64,000 nt of DNA, from assembly GCF_003605195.1 (NCBI RefSeq), contig NZ_QYOS01000025.1, positions 682,001 to 746,000 on the forward strand, read 5' to 3'. Origin of the DNA: Aurantiacibacter odishensis (GTDB lineage: Bacteria > Pseudomonadota > Alphaproteobacteria > Sphingomonadales > Sphingomonadaceae). Both the position numbers and the translations under genes were made by a program. Positions 1 through 10,495 of the stretch are shown here, in pieces. The notes under the pieces were generated by a model, which was not told the DNA's origin, did no database searches, and saw nothing but the letters and a program-made list of their open reading frames with translations. Within the stretch, counting starts at the first letter, position 1. Each line of letters begins with the position of its first letter.

Positions 1-97
1 CGACCATGCGCGCAGGCTTCGCATCGAGGAACAGGCAGGCAATGGCCCCGACCAGCGGCACCGCCAGCATGACGGAAAGGATAGGAAAGCCGCCCAT
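1..97 (-). CDS. nuoM: NADH-quinone oxidoreductase subunit M, N-terminal fragment
   Basis: Only the first 32 codons lie in the window; the gene runs off the left edge. The ATG at 97 overlaps the nuoL stop codon (ATGA). The visible residues begin [11 protein letters not shown] and form a hydrophobic first membrane segment, as expected for the proton-pumping subunit M of complex I. Position directly after nuoL matches the standard nuo order. The identification rests mainly on context plus the hydrophobic N-terminus. Confidence 0.85.
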   Translation of the reverse strand, partial: MGGFPILSVMLAVPLVGAIACLFLDAKPARMV

Positions 98-2154
98 CAG
101 AACAGCACCCAGGTGATTGCGGCGACAAGGCCTAGCAGCATGATCAGGGCGTAACTCGTAAGATAACCGGACTGGACATTCTTCGCAAAGCCGCTGCCGC
201 GATCGACCACCCAGGCAACGCCGTTGGGGCCGAAGCGGTCAATCGTGCCCTCGTCGCCCTTCTTCCAGAAGACGCGGCCGAGCCAGAAGGCGGGTTTCAC
301 GAAGATGAGATTGTAGAGTTCGTCGAAGTACCACTTGTTGAAGACGAAGTTGTAGATCGGGCCGAGCTGCTCCGTGGTCTGCCGCGGGAGGTCCGGGCGG
401 CGGATATAGGCCAGCCAGGCTCCGAACAGACCGAGCAACATCACTACCAGCGCCGAGTACTTCACCCAGTAGGGAACCTCGTGCATCGCGTGCATCAATT
501 CGGCGTTGTAGGCGATGGAGCCATCCCAGAACTCTGCGCTGTCGAGGAACGACTCGGCAAAGAACTGACCGGCGAAAATTGCACCCAGCGAGAGAACGCC
601 CAGCGGCACAAGCATCGTCCAAGGGCTCTCGTGCGGATGATAACCACCGGTTCCATCGCCATGGTCCGGATTGGGGACGGCATGGGTCACGTCGTGGCCA
701 GCGTCTTCCTGCGCTGCGGGATTGTGCTCGTCCGGCTCGTCATGGCCGTGATGGACGGCGTGCTGGATGTGCTCGCTCTCGATCCAGCGCGGCTTGCCCC
801 AGAAGGTGAGGAACATCAGGCGCCAAGAATAGAAGCTGGTTAGTAGCGCCGCAAACACGCCAACCCAGAACGCCCCGGTGCCATTGCCACCAGCGGCATA
901 AGACACCTCGAGAATGGCATCCTTCGACCAGAAGCCGGCAAAGCCTGCGCCGAGGTGATAGATACCGACGCCCGTGATCGCCAGCGTGCCGAACATCATC
1001 GCCCAGAACGTGAACGGGATTTCCTTACGCAGGCCGCCGTAATAGCGCATGTCCTGCTCGTGGTGCATCGCGTGGATGACCGAGCCCGCGCCGAGGAACA
1101 ACAGCGCCTTGAAGAAGGCGTGGGTGAACAGGTGGAACATGGCGGCGCCGTATGCGCCCACGCCAGCGGCAAAGAACATGTATCCCAGCTGCGAGCAGGT
1201 GGAATAGGCGATCACGCGCTTGATGTCCCACTGCGTCGTGCCGATGGTGGCGGCGAACAGGCAGGTTGCCGCACCGACCGTCGTCACCACGGCCAGCGCG
1301 ACAGGCGCGGCCTCGAACATCGGCGACAGGCGGCAGACCATGAACACACCTGCGGTCACCATGGTGGCGGCATGGATCAGCGCGGAGACCGGCGTTGGGC
1401 CTTCCATCGCATCGGGCAGCCAAGTGTGCAGGCCAAGCTGTGCGGACTTGCCCATCGCGCCCACGAAAAGCAGCAGGCAAAGGATCGTCATCGTATCCCA
1501 GCGCGCGCCCATGAAAGTGATCGAGCTACCCGCCATCGCGGGTGCGGCATCGAGGATTTCAGGGATGCTGGTGGTCTGGAACACCAGGAAGGTGCCGAAG
1601 ATACCCAGCATGAATCCAAGGTCGCCCACGCGGTTGACCACGAAGGCCTTGATCGCGGCGGCATTGGCGCTGGGCTTCTTGTACCAGAACCCGATCAGCA
1701 GGTAGCTGGCGAGGCCTACGCCTTCCCAACCGAAGAACATCTGCACCAGGTTGTTCGCCGTCACCAGCATCAGCATGGCGAAGGTGAACAGCGACAGGTA
1801 GGCGAAGAACCGGCTCTGGTCCGGGTCCTCGTCCATGTAGCCCCAGCTGTAGAGGTGTACGAGCGCGGATACGGTGGTGATCACCACCAGCATCACGGCC
1901 GTCAGTGTATCGACCCGCAGTGCCCAGTCGAACGTCATCGCGCCCGATTGCACCCAGGTCATGACCGGGGTCACGCTCGCCTCGGCATTGCCGGCAATGA
2001 ACGACAGGAAGATCGGCCAGCTCAGCGCGCAGGCCAGGAACAGGCCTGCGGTGGTGACGATCTTTGCCGCGGTGTGGCCAATCCACTTGCCGCCAAGGCC
2101 AGCGACAATCGCAGCCAGCAGCGGCGCGAAAACGATGATCAGGATCGAGTTCAA
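97..2154 (-). CDS. nuoL: NADH-quinone oxidoreductase subunit L
   Basis: Distal antiporter-like membrane subunit of complex I (685 aa), involved in proton pumping. The sequence is almost entirely membrane helices and carries the conserved Mrp/NuoL core, with motifs such as [18 protein letters not shown] and [20 protein letters not shown]. The start is TTG at 2154, preceded at about 7 bases by AAGGG, which lies inside the last codons of nuoK. A hydrophilic loop encoded around 618-795 is unusually rich in His and Asp/Glu. The gene overlaps nuoM by ATGA, so the two are probably translationally coupled. Confidence 0.98.
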   Translation of the reverse strand: MNSILIIVFAPLLAAIVAGLGGKWIGHTAAKIVTTAGLFLACALSWPIFLSFIAGNAEASVTPVMTWVQSGAMTFDWALRVDTLTAVMLVVITTVSALVHLYSWGYMDEDPDQSRFFAYLSLFTFAMLMLVTANNLVQMFFGWEGVGLASYLLIGFWYKKPSANAAAIKAFVVNRVGDLGFMLGIFGTFLVFQTTSIPEILDAAPAMAGSSITFMGARWDTMTILCLLLFVGAMGKSAQLGLHTWLPDAMEGPTPVSALIHAATMVTAGVFMVCRLSPMFEAAPVALAVVTTVGAATCLFAATIGTTQWDIKRVIAYSTCSQLGYMFFAAGVGAYGAAMFHLFTHAFFKALLFLGAGSVIHAMHHEQDMRYYGGLRKEIPFTFWAMMFGTLAITGVGIYHLGAGFAGFWSKDAILEVSYAAGGNGTGAFWVGVFAALLTSFYSWRLMFLTFWGKPRWIESEHIQHAVHHGHDEPDEHNPAAQEDAGHDVTHAVPNPDHGDGTGGYHPHESPWTMLVPLGVLSLGAIFAGQFFAESFLDSAEFWDGSIAYNAELMHAMHEVPYWVKYSALVVMLLGLFGAWLAYIRRPDLPRQTTEQLGPIYNFVFNKWYFDELYNLIFVKPAFWLGRVFWKKGDEGTIDRFGPNGVAWVVDRGSGFAKNVQSGYLTSYALIMLLGLVAAITWVLF

Positions 2155-2157
2155 GGT

Positions 2158-2463
2158 CTATCCCTTCATCCGGTTGACGTCGTCCACCGCAATGGTGCCG
2201 CGGTTACGGAAATAGATTACGAGAATGGCGAGGCCGATGGCGGCCTCGGCGGCAGCCACGGTCAGCACGAACATGGCGAAGATCTGGCCCGTCAGATCGC
2301 CCAGGTAGGCGCTGAAAGCCACAAGGTTCAGGTTCACCGACAGCAGGATCAGCTCGATCGCCATCAGGATGATGATGATGTTCTTGCGGTTGAGGAAAAT
2401 CCCCAGCACGCCGATCACGAAGATGATCGAACTCACGACGACATAATGTTCGATACCGATCAT
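2158..2463 (-). CDS. nuoK: NADH-quinone oxidoreductase subunit K
   Basis: Small membrane subunit of complex I (101 aa, the usual size) with three predicted helices. The family-typical acidic residues within helices are visible ([18 protein letters not shown] and [12 protein letters not shown]). It starts with ATG overlapping the nuoJ stop (ATGA) and ends three bases before the nuoL TTG start. Confidence 0.98.
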   Translation of the reverse strand: MIGIEHYVVVSSIIFVIGVLGIFLNRKNIIIILMAIELILLSVNLNLVAFSAYLGDLTGQIFAMFVLTVAAAEAAIGLAILVIYFRNRGTIAVDDVNRMKG

Positions 2464-3077
2464 AGCTCGACCCCCTGACCGATTTCCGGCTTCACGTTGC
2501 GCGTCGCCTCTTCCGGGCGGCGGCGGTTTTGCTTGCCAATGTCCTGCATCCCGCGCGGATTGGTGTTGCCGCGGTGGGTCAGCACGATGGCGCCGATCAT
2601 GGCGACGAGCAGAATGATGCCCGCCACTTCGAACAGGAACAGATACTGCCCGTACAGCAGCGCGCCGATGCTCTCGATGTTGCTTTCGCCCACAAGCGGC
2701 GCGGCGCTGCCATCGGGGGTGCCGAGGTCCAGCGCGCCGGCGCGATAGGCGCCCACGCCCAGCACCAGTTCAGCCAGCAGGATGACGGCCACGGCCACGC
2801 CCAGCGGCGCGTTCTTCATGAAGCCCGCGCGCATTTCGGCATAGTCGATGTTGAGCATCATGACGACGAACAGGAACAGCACCGCGACCGCGCCGACGTA
2901 GACCACGACCAGCAGCATCGCGAGGAATTCGGCCCCCACGATCACCATCAGGCCCGCCGCATTGAAGAAGGCGAGGATGAGCCAGAGCACCGAGTGCACC
3001 GGGTTGCGCGCAAAGATGGTGAACGCCGCGGAGGCGATCATCAATGCGGCAAAAAGGTAGAAAGCGAAGACGGTCAA
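2460..3077 (-). CDS. nuoJ: NADH-quinone oxidoreductase subunit J
   Basis: Membrane subunit J of complex I (205 aa) with five predicted helices. The conserved segment [20 protein letters not shown] is recognisable. The start is TTG at 3077 with an AGGGG ribosome-binding site about 7 bases upstream. The final 35 residues are hydrophilic and basic, after the last helix. It overlaps nuoK by ATGA. Confidence 0.97.
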   Translation of the reverse strand: MTVFAFYLFAALMIASAAFTIFARNPVHSVLWLILAFFNAAGLMVIVGAEFLAMLLVVVYVGAVAVLFLFVVMMLNIDYAEMRAGFMKNAPLGVAVAVILLAELVLGVGAYRAGALDLGTPDGSAAPLVGESNIESIGALLYGQYLFLFEVAGIILLVAMIGAIVLTHRGNTNPRGMQDIGKQNRRRPEEATRNVKPEIGQGVEL

Positions 3078-3120
3078 AGTCAGCCCCTGGGTTTAGCTCT
3101 TGGCGAGTCTTGCGGCGCGC

Positions 3121-3606
3121 TTAACGATACGGCGCATCGGCTTCAAGGTTCGCGGCAATGGCCCGCTCCCACTTGTCCCCGTTCGCCAGCAGTTTTGCCT
3201 TGTCGTAGAGCAGTTCCTCGCGGGTTTCGGTCGCGTATTCAAAGTTCGGCCCCTCCACCACGGCATCCACCGGGCAGGCTTCCTGGCAGAAGCCGCAGTA
3301 GATGCACTTGGTCATGTCGATGTCGTAGCGCGTGGTGCGGCGGCTGCCGTCCGAACGCGGCTCGCTCTCGATGGTGATCGCCTGCGCGGGGCACACGGCC
3401 TCGCACAGCTTGCAGGCAATGCAGCGTTCTTCGCCGTTCGGATAGCGGCGCAGCGCGTGCTCACCCCGGAAACGCGGGCTGAGAGCGTTCTTCTCGAACG
3501 GATAGTTGATCGTCACCTTGGGCTTGAAGAAATACTTCAGCGTAAGGGCGTGCGCCTTCACGAATTCCCACAGGGTGAACGACTTGATGAGATGGGCGAC
3601 GCTCAT
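3121..3606 (-). CDS. nuoI: NADH-quinone oxidoreductase subunit I (8Fe ferredoxin-like)
   Basis: Peripheral-arm subunit (161 aa) carrying the two [4Fe-4S] clusters N6a and N6b that pass electrons toward NuoB. Both CxxCxxCxxxC motifs are visible: [12 protein letters not shown] and [13 protein letters not shown] chose the ATG at 3606 because it overlaps the nuoH stop (ATGA) and gives the family N-terminus ([15 protein letters not shown]). The frame stays open upstream, but that extension lies within nuoH. Confidence 0.97.
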   Translation of the reverse strand: MSVAHLIKSFTLWEFVKAHALTLKYFFKPKVTINYPFEKNALSPRFRGEHALRRYPNGEERCIACKLCEAVCPAQAITIESEPRSDGSRRTTRYDIDMTKCIYCGFCQEACPVDAVVEGPNFEYATETREELLYDKAKLLANGDKWERAIAANLEADAPYR

Positions 3607-4655
3607 GCGGCACCTCCATAGCGGGTCAGCATCAGCCAACCGGAAATCAGGAAAACGAACACCAGGCTGAGCGGCAGGAACACCTTCCAGCCAAGGCGCA
3701 TCAGCTGGTCGTAGCGGTAGCGCGGAACGGTCGCCATCACCCAGCTGAACATGAAGAAGAAGAAGAACGTCTTCGCGAAGAACCAGATGAAGCCCGGCAC
3801 TGCGTAGAGCGGCTCCCAGTCCACCGGCGGCAGCCAGCCACCGAAGAACAGCAGCGTGTTGAGCGCGCACATCAGCAGGATGTTGGCGTACTCACCCAGC
3901 CAGAACAGCGCGAAGGCCATCGAGCTGTATTCGGTTTGGTAACCGGCCACCAGCTCGCTTTCCGCTTCGGTCAGGTCGAACGGCACGCGCTGCGTTTCCG
4001 CCAGCGCGGAGATGAAGAACATCACCCACATCGGGAAGAGCAGGATGTTGAACCAGTAGCCGTTGACGATGCCGAGCCCGTGTCCGCGCTGCGCCTCGAC
4101 AATGCCGGTCAGGTTGAACGTGCCGGCATAGAGCACCACGCAAACGAGAATGAAGCCGATCGAGACTTCATACGAGATCATCTGCGCGGCGGCGCGCATG
4201 GCGGAGAAGAAGGGATACTTCGAGTTCGATGCCCAGCCCGCCATCGTCACGCCGTATACCGACAGAGACGAGATCGCCAGGATGTAGAGCAGGCCGACGT
4301 TGATATCCGCCAGCACCACGCCCGCATCGAACGGGATCACCGCCCAGGCGAGCAGCGCCACGGTGAAAGTGATGATCGGCGCAAGGATGAAAATGCCCTT
4401 GTTGGACGCCGAGGGGATGATCGTTTCCTGCAAGAACACCTTCAGGCCGTCCGCAAAACTTTGCAGGATGCCGAAGGGGCCGACAACGTTGGGGCCTCGG
4501 CGCAGGTTGATCGCTGCCCAAATTTTGCGGTCGCAATAGATGACGATGGCCACGGCCAGCATCAGCGGGAAAGCGATCAGCAACACACCCGCAAGAGAGG
4601 CGACGAAGAACGCCCAGCCTGCGTCCATGCCCAGCGAGATGAAGAAGTCGGTCAT
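3603..4655 (-). CDS. nuoH: NADH-quinone oxidoreductase subunit H
   Basis: Membrane subunit H (350 aa, normal length) that forms the quinone-binding interface with the peripheral arm. Visible signatures include [20 protein letters not shown] in the first loop and the acidic segment [19 protein letters not shown]. Starts at ATG 4655, overlapping the nuoG stop (ATGA), and overlaps nuoI in the same way. Confidence 0.98.
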   Translation of the reverse strand: MTDFFISLGMDAGWAFFVASLAGVLLIAFPLMLAVAIVIYCDRKIWAAINLRRGPNVVGPFGILQSFADGLKVFLQETIIPSASNKGIFILAPIITFTVALLAWAVIPFDAGVVLADINVGLLYILAISSLSVYGVTMAGWASNSKYPFFSAMRAAAQMISYEVSIGFILVCVVLYAGTFNLTGIVEAQRGHGLGIVNGYWFNILLFPMWVMFFISALAETQRVPFDLTEAESELVAGYQTEYSSMAFALFWLGEYANILLMCALNTLLFFGGWLPPVDWEPLYAVPGFIWFFAKTFFFFFMFSWVMATVPRYRYDQLMRLGWKVFLPLSLVFVFLISGWLMLTRYGGAA

Positions 4656-6640
4656 TCCGCGGCCTCCTTGATCTCGTCACCGTGAAGCAGTTCGTCCGAA
4701 CAGCGCTGCATCACCACGCTGGCGCGCGCGATGGGATTGGTGAGGTAGAAGTCCTTGATCGGGTAGCCGATCGTGCCGCTGGCGCTCGAGCCATCGGTCG
4801 ATGCGGGCATCACCCCGTAATCGGCCAGGCCCTCCACGCCCAGCGCGGGCACTTCGGCAGCCATGGCGGCGCGAAGCTCGTCGAAGCTGTCGAAGCCAAC
4901 GGAAACGCCCAGCGCATCGGCCAGTGCGCGCAGGATCGTCCAGTCCTCGCGCGCATCGCCGGGAGCGAACACGGCCTTATCGGACATCTGCACGCGGCCC
5001 TCCGTGTTGACGTAGGTGCCGGCCTTTTCCGTGTAGGCGGAGGCGGGCAGGATAATGTCGGCAGCGTGTGCGCCCTTGTCACCGTGGTGGCCGATGTAGA
5101 CTTTCAGCGAGCCATCGAATTGGCTCCAGTCCACTTCGTCCGCGCCCAGCGCCAGCACCACCTTGGGCTTGGCCGACGCGAGATCGGCAATGCCGCCCTT
5201 GCTGGCAAAGCCCAGCATCAGCGCGCCCATGCGGGCAGCCGCAGTGTGCAGAGCGTTGAAGGTTGCGCCCAGCGAACTGGCAGCTGCCATCGCCGCTCCG
5301 TGCGCACCGGCGGCAAAGCCGCCAGCGCCGAGGATGACGGCGGTGTTGTCCTTGCCATCAAAAGCATCGCGAACGTGCTGCGGCAGCTTGGCAAGGACGG
5401 ATGCGTCGTCGCCAAGGAACTCTGCCGGATAGGTGGTATCCCACTCGGGGCCGACCACGAACACCTTGGCTCCGCGCTTCACGGCCTTGCGCAGGCGCAC
5501 GTTGATAAGCGGGGCTTCCCAGCGAACCTGACTGCCGACGATCAGCACGGCCTGTGCTTCCTCGATCCCGGCAAAGGTGCTGTTGAAGTTGACCGCCGCG
5601 AGGTTGGACACGTCGTAGTCCATGCCGGTCTGGCGGCTTTCCATCAGGTTGGAACCGCTCGCCTTCAGCAGGGCCTTGGCCGCGAACATCGTTTCGCAGT
5701 CGAGCAGGTCGCCAGCGACGGCGGCGATGCTTTTGCCCGGCTTGGCGGCGGCGATTTTCTTGAAGGCGTCTTCCCACGAAGCGGCTTCGAGTTTCCCGCG
5801 CTTGCGGATCCACACCTTGTCGAGACGGCGGCGTACAAGGCCGTCGACCTGATAACGCGCCTTGTCGGAAATCCACTCCTCGTTCACATCATCGTTGATG
5901 CGCGGCAGGACGCGGAGCACTTCGCGACCGCGGCTGTCGATCCGGATGTTGGAGCCGACGGCGTCGGACACGTCGATGCCCAGCGTCTTCTTCAGCTCCC
6001 AAGGGCGGCTTTCGTAAGCATAGGGGCCGCTGGTGAGCGCGCCGACCGGACACAGGTCGATCACGTTGGCCGACAGCTCGTGTTTCGCCGCCTGCTCGAG
6101 GTAGGTGGTGATCTGCATGTCCTCGCCGCGATAGAGTGCGCCGATTTCGTCCACCCCGGCGATCTCCTCGGAGAAGCGGACGCAGCGGGTGCAGTGGATG
6201 CAGCGGGTCATGATCGTCTTGATCAGCGGGCCCATGTACTTCTCGGTCACCGCGCGCTTGTTCTCGTGATAGCGCGTCGCCCCGCGACCATAGGCCATGG
6301 CCTGGTCCTGCAGGTCGCATTCGCCGCCCTGATCGCAGATCGGGCAATCGAGCGGGTGGTTGATCAGCAGGAATTCCATCACGCCTTCGCGCGCGGTCTT
6401 CACCATCTCGCTGTCGGTGCGGATTTCCTGGCCCTCGGTGGCGGGCAGCGCGCAACTCGCCTGCGGCTTGGGCGGCCCCGGCTTCACTTCCACCAGACAC
6501 ATGCGGCAGTTGCCCGCGATGCTCAGGCGCTCGTGATAGCAGAAACGCGGGATTTCCTTGCCTGCGAGTTCACAGGCCTGAAGGACGGTCGCGCCGTCCG
6601 GAACCTCGATTTCCTGTCCGTCTACTTTGACTTTAGGCAT
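4652..6640 (-). CDS. nuoG: NADH-quinone oxidoreductase subunit G
   Basis: Large iron-sulfur subunit of the peripheral arm (662 aa). The N-terminal third holds the [2Fe-2S] region ([19 protein letters not shown]), the His/Cys motif [19 protein letters not shown] and a ferredoxin-like [10 protein letters not shown]. The rest is a molybdopterin-oxidoreductase fold without the cofactor-enzyme role, as in all NuoG. The ATG overlaps the nuoF stop by one base (TAATG). It ends inside the nuoH start. Confidence 0.98.
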   Translation of the reverse strand: MPKVKVDGQEIEVPDGATVLQACELAGKEIPRFCYHERLSIAGNCRMCLVEVKPGPPKPQASCALPATEGQEIRTDSEMVKTAREGVMEFLLINHPLDCPICDQGGECDLQDQAMAYGRGATRYHENKRAVTEKYMGPLIKTIMTRCIHCTRCVRFSEEIAGVDEIGALYRGEDMQITTYLEQAAKHELSANVIDLCPVGALTSGPYAYESRPWELKKTLGIDVSDAVGSNIRIDSRGREVLRVLPRINDDVNEEWISDKARYQVDGLVRRRLDKVWIRKRGKLEAASWEDAFKKIAAAKPGKSIAAVAGDLLDCETMFAAKALLKASGSNLMESRQTGMDYDVSNLAAVNFNSTFAGIEEAQAVLIVGSQVRWEAPLINVRLRKAVKRGAKVFVVGPEWDTTYPAEFLGDDASVLAKLPQHVRDAFDGKDNTAVILGAGGFAAGAHGAAMAAASSLGATFNALHTAAARMGALMLGFASKGGIADLASAKPKVVLALGADEVDWSQFDGSLKVYIGHHGDKGAHAADIILPASAYTEKAGTYVNTEGRVQMSDKAVFAPGDAREDWTILRALADALGVSVGFDSFDELRAAMAAEVPALGVEGLADYGVMPASTDGSSASGTIGYPIKDFYLTNPIARASVVMQRCSDELLHGDEIKEAAE

Positions 6641-7932
6641 TATTCAGCAGCCTCTGGCATGGCATTTTCACGCGCGGCAATGCGGCGCTCGAGTTCGGGG
6701 CGGAAGTGCTTGAGCAGGCCTTGGATAGGCCATGCGGCGGCATCGCCCAAGGCGCAGATCGTGTGGCCTTCCACCTGCTTGGTGACTTCGTAGAGCATGT
6801 CGATTTCACGCGGGCTGCTCTCGCCAACGCGCAGCCGTTCCATCACGCGCCACATCCAGCCCGTGCCTTCACGGCAGGGGGTGCACTGGCCGCAGCTTTC
6901 GTGCTTGTAGAAATAGCTGATGCGGCTGATGGCGCGCACGATGTCGGTGGACTTGTCCATCACGATCACGCCCGCCGTGCCGAGGCCGGAGCCCAGTTCC
7001 TTCAGCCCGTCGAAATCCATGTGCGCATTGCGGATCTGCTCACCGGGCACCAGCGGTACGGACGAACCACCGGGGATCACGGCCAGCAGGTTGTCCCACC
7101 CGCCGCGAATGCCGCCGCAGTGCTTGTCGATCAGCTCCTCGAAGGTGATGCTCATCGCTTCTTCGACGACGCACGGATTGTTCACGTGGCCGCTGATCTG
7201 GAAGAGCTTGGTGCCCTTGTTGTTCTCGCGCCCGAAGCTGGCGAACCATTCGCCGCCGCGACGCAGGATGGTGGGCACCACCGCGATCGACTCAACGTTG
7301 TTCACCGTGGTCGGGCAGCCGTAGAGGCCCGCGCCGGCCGGGAACGGCGGCTTCAGGCGGGGCTGGCCCTTCTTGCCTTCGAGGCTCTCGATCATCGCGG
7401 TTTCTTCCCCGCAGATGTAAGCGCCCGCGCCGCGGTGCATGAACACGTCGAAATCGTAGCCAGAACCGCTGGCGTTCTTGCCGATCAGCCCTGCGTCGTA
7501 GGCCTCGTCGATCGCGGCCTGGAGCGTTTCGGCCTCGCGGATGTATTCGCCGCGAATGTAGATGTAGGCCGCCCTCGCCCGCATGGCGAAACCGGCGACC
7601 AGCGCGCCTTCGATAAGCTTGTGCGGATCGTGGCGAATGATCTCGCGATCCTTGCACGAACCCGGCTCGGATTCATCGGCGTTGATGACCAGGAAGGACG
7701 GGCGACCGTCCTTGCTCTCTTTGGGCATGAAGGACCACTTCATCCCGGTGGGGAAGCCCGCGCCGCCGCGACCGCGCAGGCCCGAGGCCTTGATCTCGTC
7801 GATGATCGAGTCCTGCCCCTTGGCGATCAGGTCTTTCGTATTGTCCCAGTCACCACGCTTCTGCGCGGCTTTCAGCCCCCAGTCCTGGAAGCCATAGACG
7901 TTGGTGAAGATGCGATCCTTGTCAGCCAGCAT
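6640..7932 (-). CDS. nuoF: NADH-quinone oxidoreductase subunit F (NADH/FMN binding)
   Basis: Catalytic NADH dehydrogenase subunit (430 aa) holding FMN and cluster N3. The NADH-binding glycine-rich segment [16 protein letters not shown] is near residues 50-65. The FMN-binding region lies in the middle, and the [4Fe-4S] motif [12 protein letters not shown] is at about residue 345, with the fourth ligand in [12 protein letters not shown]. Its first 11 bases overlap the end of the small membrane-protein gene upstream, so translation is probably coupled. Confidence 0.98.
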   Translation of the reverse strand: MLADKDRIFTNVYGFQDWGLKAAQKRGDWDNTKDLIAKGQDSIIDEIKASGLRGRGGAGFPTGMKWSFMPKESKDGRPSFLVINADESEPGSCKDREIIRHDPHKLIEGALVAGFAMRARAAYIYIRGEYIREAETLQAAIDEAYDAGLIGKNASGSGYDFDVFMHRGAGAYICGEETAMIESLEGKKGQPRLKPPFPAGAGLYGCPTTVNNVESIAVVPTILRRGGEWFASFGRENNKGTKLFQISGHVNNPCVVEEAMSITFEELIDKHCGGIRGGWDNLLAVIPGGSSVPLVPGEQIRNAHMDFDGLKELGSGLGTAGVIVMDKSTDIVRAISRISYFYKHESCGQCTPCREGTGWMWRVMERLRVGESSPREIDMLYEVTKQVEGHTICALGDAAAWPIQGLLKHFRPELERRIAARENAMPEAAE

Positions 7933-8122
7933 CTTTGTCTCCTGTCGGCGTTTTCGCCAGCAACAAGGCGAAGACCAGCAAGGCCACTCCGCCGAAAATC
8001 ATCAAACCATCGCCCAGCGTATCCATGCCGAGCCAAATCAGAACGCCGCCCACGATGAAGCCGAGGCTTCCGGCAGCAAGGCCGACGCGGGAAATCTGGC
8101 GCAGGACGAGCTTGTCGATCAT
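7922..8122 (-). CDS. 66-aa membrane protein embedded between nuoE and nuoF
   Basis: I do not recognise a family. The product is short with two hydrophobic segments (about residues 13-32 and 39-57), a basic N-terminus and a charged C-terminus. The ATG at 8122 overlaps the stop of the next small gene upstream (ATGA), and the 3' end overlaps nuoF by 11 bases. A longer frame upstream exists, but this ATG gives the coupled arrangement. Inference: an operon-encoded accessory or assembly peptide for complex I, or simply a small membrane protein co-expressed with it. Confidence 0.75.
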   Translation of the reverse strand: MIDKLVLRQISRVGLAAGSLGFIVGGVLIWLGMDTLGDGLMIFGGVALLVFALLLAKTPTGDKDAG

Positions 8123-8268
8123 GCGCCCAGCCCTCCGCCGAACACCCACACCGCAACCGCCGCCAGGATCACCACCAGCGCAACGGTTTTCACGATGCCT
8201 TTCAACACCTTCCACGCCAGAGCGATCAGCACGACGGCGATGAGGATGGGGATGATCTGCTCGATCAT
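8119..8268 (-). CDS. 49-aa membrane peptide in the nuo operon
   Basis: A very short gene that would be missed by a length cut-off. Reading from ATG 8268 gives MIEQIIPILIAVVLIALAWK followed by KVVL-like basic residues, then a second hydrophobic run (VALVVILAAVAVWVF) and a TGA at 8119. Both ends use ATGA overlaps with neighbouring small genes, which is strong evidence that it is translated. Two hydrophobic segments are separated by a short basic stretch (K20, K23 and K27). No family recognised; the role is unknown. Confidence 0.7.
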   Translation of the reverse strand: MIEQIIPILIAVVLIALAWKVLKGIVKTVALVVILAAVAVWVFGGGLGA

Positions 8269-8438
8269 TCGGCATCCTCCGCAGCGGAACCGCGCTTCTT
8301 CTTCAGGCCGAAGAAGACGAGAAAGACGATACCCAACGCCAGGAACGACGAGCCACGCGAACCCTCGCCGCCGATGAAGTTACCGGCAGCGATGAACAGG
8401 AACACCAGCCCGAGGATGCCAAAGACGTTGAGCCCCAT
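8265..8438 (-). CDS. 57-aa membrane protein downstream of nuoE
   Basis: Short protein with two hydrophobic segments (about residues 5-23 and 31-44) and a positively charged KKKR patch followed by an acidic tail. I chose ATG 8438, two bases after the nuoE stop; an in-frame GTG at 8447 would overlap nuoE. A GGAG lies upstream but its spacing is imperfect for either start. It overlaps the 49-aa gene by ATGA. Family unknown; part of the cluster of three tiny membrane genes between nuoE and nuoF. Confidence 0.72.
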   Translation of the reverse strand: MGLNVFGILGLVFLFIAAGNFIGGEGSRGSSFLALGIVFLVFFGLKKKRGSAAEDAE

Positions 8439-8440
8439 GA

Positions 8441-9109
8441 TTACCACTCGCTCCGGTAATCGTGGTTGGCGTCGACCATTTCCTTGAGGCTAGTCGGACC
8501 GCCAGCAGGTTCGCTCGTGTGGCGACCCGGCTCTTGCGTGCCGGTCTTGGGCTGCTCGCCCGCGGCCAGCGCGTCGAGGACCTTGTCGAGCCGCTCTGCG
8601 GTCAGGTCTTCATAGTTGTCGTCGTTGATCTGCACCATCGGCGCAGTGGCGCAGTTGCCCATGCACTCCACCTCGGTGAAGGACCAAAGGCCATCGTCGG
8701 AGACGTGGCCTGCCTTCATGCCGCGCTTCTTGCACGCTTCGATCAGGTCGTCCGACCCGCGCAGCATGCACGGCGTGGTGCCGCAGACTTGAACGTGGAA
8801 TTTGCCCACGGGTTCGAGGTTATACATGGTGTAGAAGGTCGCCACCTCGAGCACGCGGATCACCGGCATGTCGAGGTAGTCGGCGATGTATTCCATCACC
8901 GGCAGCGGCAGCCAGCCTTGCGTCTGCGTTTCCTCGCCAACTTGGCGCTGGGCCAGGTCGAGCAGCGGCATCACCGCGCTTTTCTGGCGGCCTTCGGGAT
9001 ACTTCTTGATGTGCCAGTCGGCCTTTTCACGGTTGGCATCCGTGAAAGTCCAACCTCCCCACTGCGCGCGCAGTTCGGGGGTGTCGGCAGCGATCTTACG
9101 AGCGGCCAT
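8441..9109 (-). CDS. nuoE: NADH-quinone oxidoreductase subunit E
   Basis: Thioredoxin-fold [2Fe-2S] subunit (222 aa) holding cluster N1a next to NuoF. Cysteine ligands are in CGTTPCMLRGS and CMGNCATAPMVQIND. The last roughly 45 residues are a hydrophilic tail. I chose ATG 9109 ([14 protein letters not shown]); the longer frame to 9142 would extend into the preceding small gene. The gene overlaps that small gene by 14 bases. Confidence 0.97.
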   Translation of the reverse strand: MAARKIAADTPELRAQWGGWTFTDANREKADWHIKKYPEGRQKSAVMPLLDLAQRQVGEETQTQGWLPLPVMEYIADYLDMPVIRVLEVATFYTMYNLEPVGKFHVQVCGTTPCMLRGSDDLIEACKKRGMKAGHVSDDGLWSFTEVECMGNCATAPMVQINDDNYEDLTAERLDKVLDALAAGEQPKTGTQEPGRHTSEPAGGPTSLKEMVDANHDYRSEW

Positions 9110-9284
9110 GTGCCAGCCTCCGTTCCAGATAACGGCCCGCATAGAGGCCGATCACCGCGGCAAAGGCGGTGGAAAGCACTTCCTTCAGGCTCGCTTCGCC
9201 GTGAAACGCCGCGAGATACGCGGCAACAGCCGAAGCAAACGCCGCGAACGCGGCGACGAAGATGAAGAGTTCGCGCCAGATCAC
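9096..9284 (-). CDS. 62-aa membrane protein between nuoD and nuoE
   Basis: Small protein with an amphipathic or hydrophobic N-terminal helix (about residues 5-28), a second hydrophobic stretch (about 36-50) and a basic C-terminus. The GTG start at 9284 overlaps the nuoD stop (GTGA). The 3' end overlaps nuoE by 14 bases, so its translation is locked into the nuo operon. I do not recognise a family. Extra reading frames inside alphaproteobacterial complex I operons are known, for example in Paracoccus, but I cannot say this is one of those families. Confidence 0.75.
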   Translation of the reverse strand: MIWRELFIFVAAFAAFASAVAAYLAAFHGEASLKEVLSTAFAAVIGLYAGRYLERRLAHGRS

Positions 9285-10495
9285 CGGTCACACTCCCCGA
9301 ACACCACGTCGATCGCCCCGAGAATGGCGGTCGCATCCGGCAGCATGTGGCCCTTCGACATGAAGTCCATCGCCTGCAGGTGCGAGAACGCCGTCGGGCG
9401 AATCTTGCAGCGGTAGGGTTTGTTCGACCCGTCGCTGACCAGATAGACGCCGAATTCGCCCTTGGGGCTTTCGGTTGCGACGTAGACTTCGCCAGCGGGC
9501 ACGTGGAAGCCCTCGGTATAGAGCTTGAAGTGGTGGATCAGCGCTTCCATCGACTGCTTCATTTCGGCGCGCTTGGGCGGCGAGACCTTGCGGTCTTCGG
9601 AAGCAATCGGGCCTTCGGGCATTTCCGCCAGGCACTGCTTGATGATCTTGGCGCTCTCGTAAACTTCCTTCACGCGCACCATGAAGCGATCGTAGCAGTC
9701 CGAGTTCGTGCCGACGGGAATTTCGAAGTCCATCCGGTCATACACGTCGTAGGGCTGCGATTTGCGCAGGTCCCACGGAATGCCGGCAGCGCGGATCATC
9801 GGGCCGGAGAAGCCCCATTTCACCGCATCTTCCTTGCTGACAACGGCGATATCGACGTTGCGCTGCTTGAAGATGCGGTTGTCGGTGACAAGACTCATCG
9901 CGTCGCCGAACAGTTCGGGCAGGCGCCCGTCCACCCAGTCGCCGATATCGGTCAGCAGCTTAAGCGGCACGTCCTGGTGCACGCCGCCGGGACGGAACCA
10001 TGCAGAGTGCATGCGGGCGCCGGACGCACGTTCGAAGAAGTTCAAGCAATCCTCACGGAGCTCGAAAACCCACAGATTCGGCGTCATCGCGCCCACGTCC
10101 ATCACGTGCGCGCCGATGTTGAGCATGTGGTTGCAGATGCGGGTCAGCTCGGCGAACAGCACGCGCAGGTACTGGGCGCGCTCGGGCACCTCGACATTCA
10201 GCAGCTTCTCGATGGCGAGGACGTAGCTGTATTCCTGCGCCAGCGGCGAACAGTAGTCGAGCCGGTCGAAGTACGGCAGGGCCTGCAGGTAGGTCTTGTA
10301 TTCGATCAGCTTTTCGGTGCCGCGATGCAGCAGGCCGACGTGCGGATCGATACGCTCGATGATCTCGCCGTCCAGCTCCATCACCATGCGCAGCACGCCG
10401 TGCGCCGCGGGGTGCTGCGGGCCGAAGTTGATGGTGTAGTTCGAGATTTCCTCGCCTTCGGTGGTCGGCGATTGCTCGTAAGTGAGACCGCTCAT
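9281..10495 (-). CDS. nuoD: NADH-quinone oxidoreductase subunit D
   Basis: 49-kDa-type subunit (404 aa) that forms the quinone-reduction site with NuoB. Recognisable segments are [21 protein letters not shown] (quinone-site His), [18 protein letters not shown] and the C-terminal [13 protein letters not shown]. Starts at ATG 10495 overlapping nuoC (ATGA). nuoC and nuoD are separate genes here, not fused as in E. coli. Confidence 0.98.
   Translation of the reverse strand: MSGLTYEQSPTTEGEEISNYTINFGPQHPAAHGVLRMVMELDGEIIERIDPHVGLLHRGTEKLIEYKTYLQALPYFDRLDYCSPLAQEYSYVLAIEKLLNVEVPERAQYLRVLFAELTRICNHMLNIGAHVMDVGAMTPNLWVFELREDCLNFFERASGARMHSAWFRPGGVHQDVPLKLLTDIGDWVDGRLPELFGDAMSLVTDNRIFKQRNVDIAVVSKEDAVKWGFSGPMIRAAGIPWDLRKSQPYDVYDRMDFEIPVGTNSDCYDRFMVRVKEVYESAKIIKQCLAEMPEGPIASEDRKVSPPKRAEMKQSMEALIHHFKLYTEGFHVPAGEVYVATESPKGEFGVYLVSDGSNKPYRCKIRPTAFSHLQAMDFMSKGHMLPDATAILGAIDVVFGECDR

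Noticed and set aside
4682-6793. Open frame of about 700 codons on the plus strand opposite nuoG
   Set aside because: Antisense shadow of nuoG in high-GC DNA; no recognisable domain and no ribosome-binding site, while nuoG has all its Fe-S motifs.
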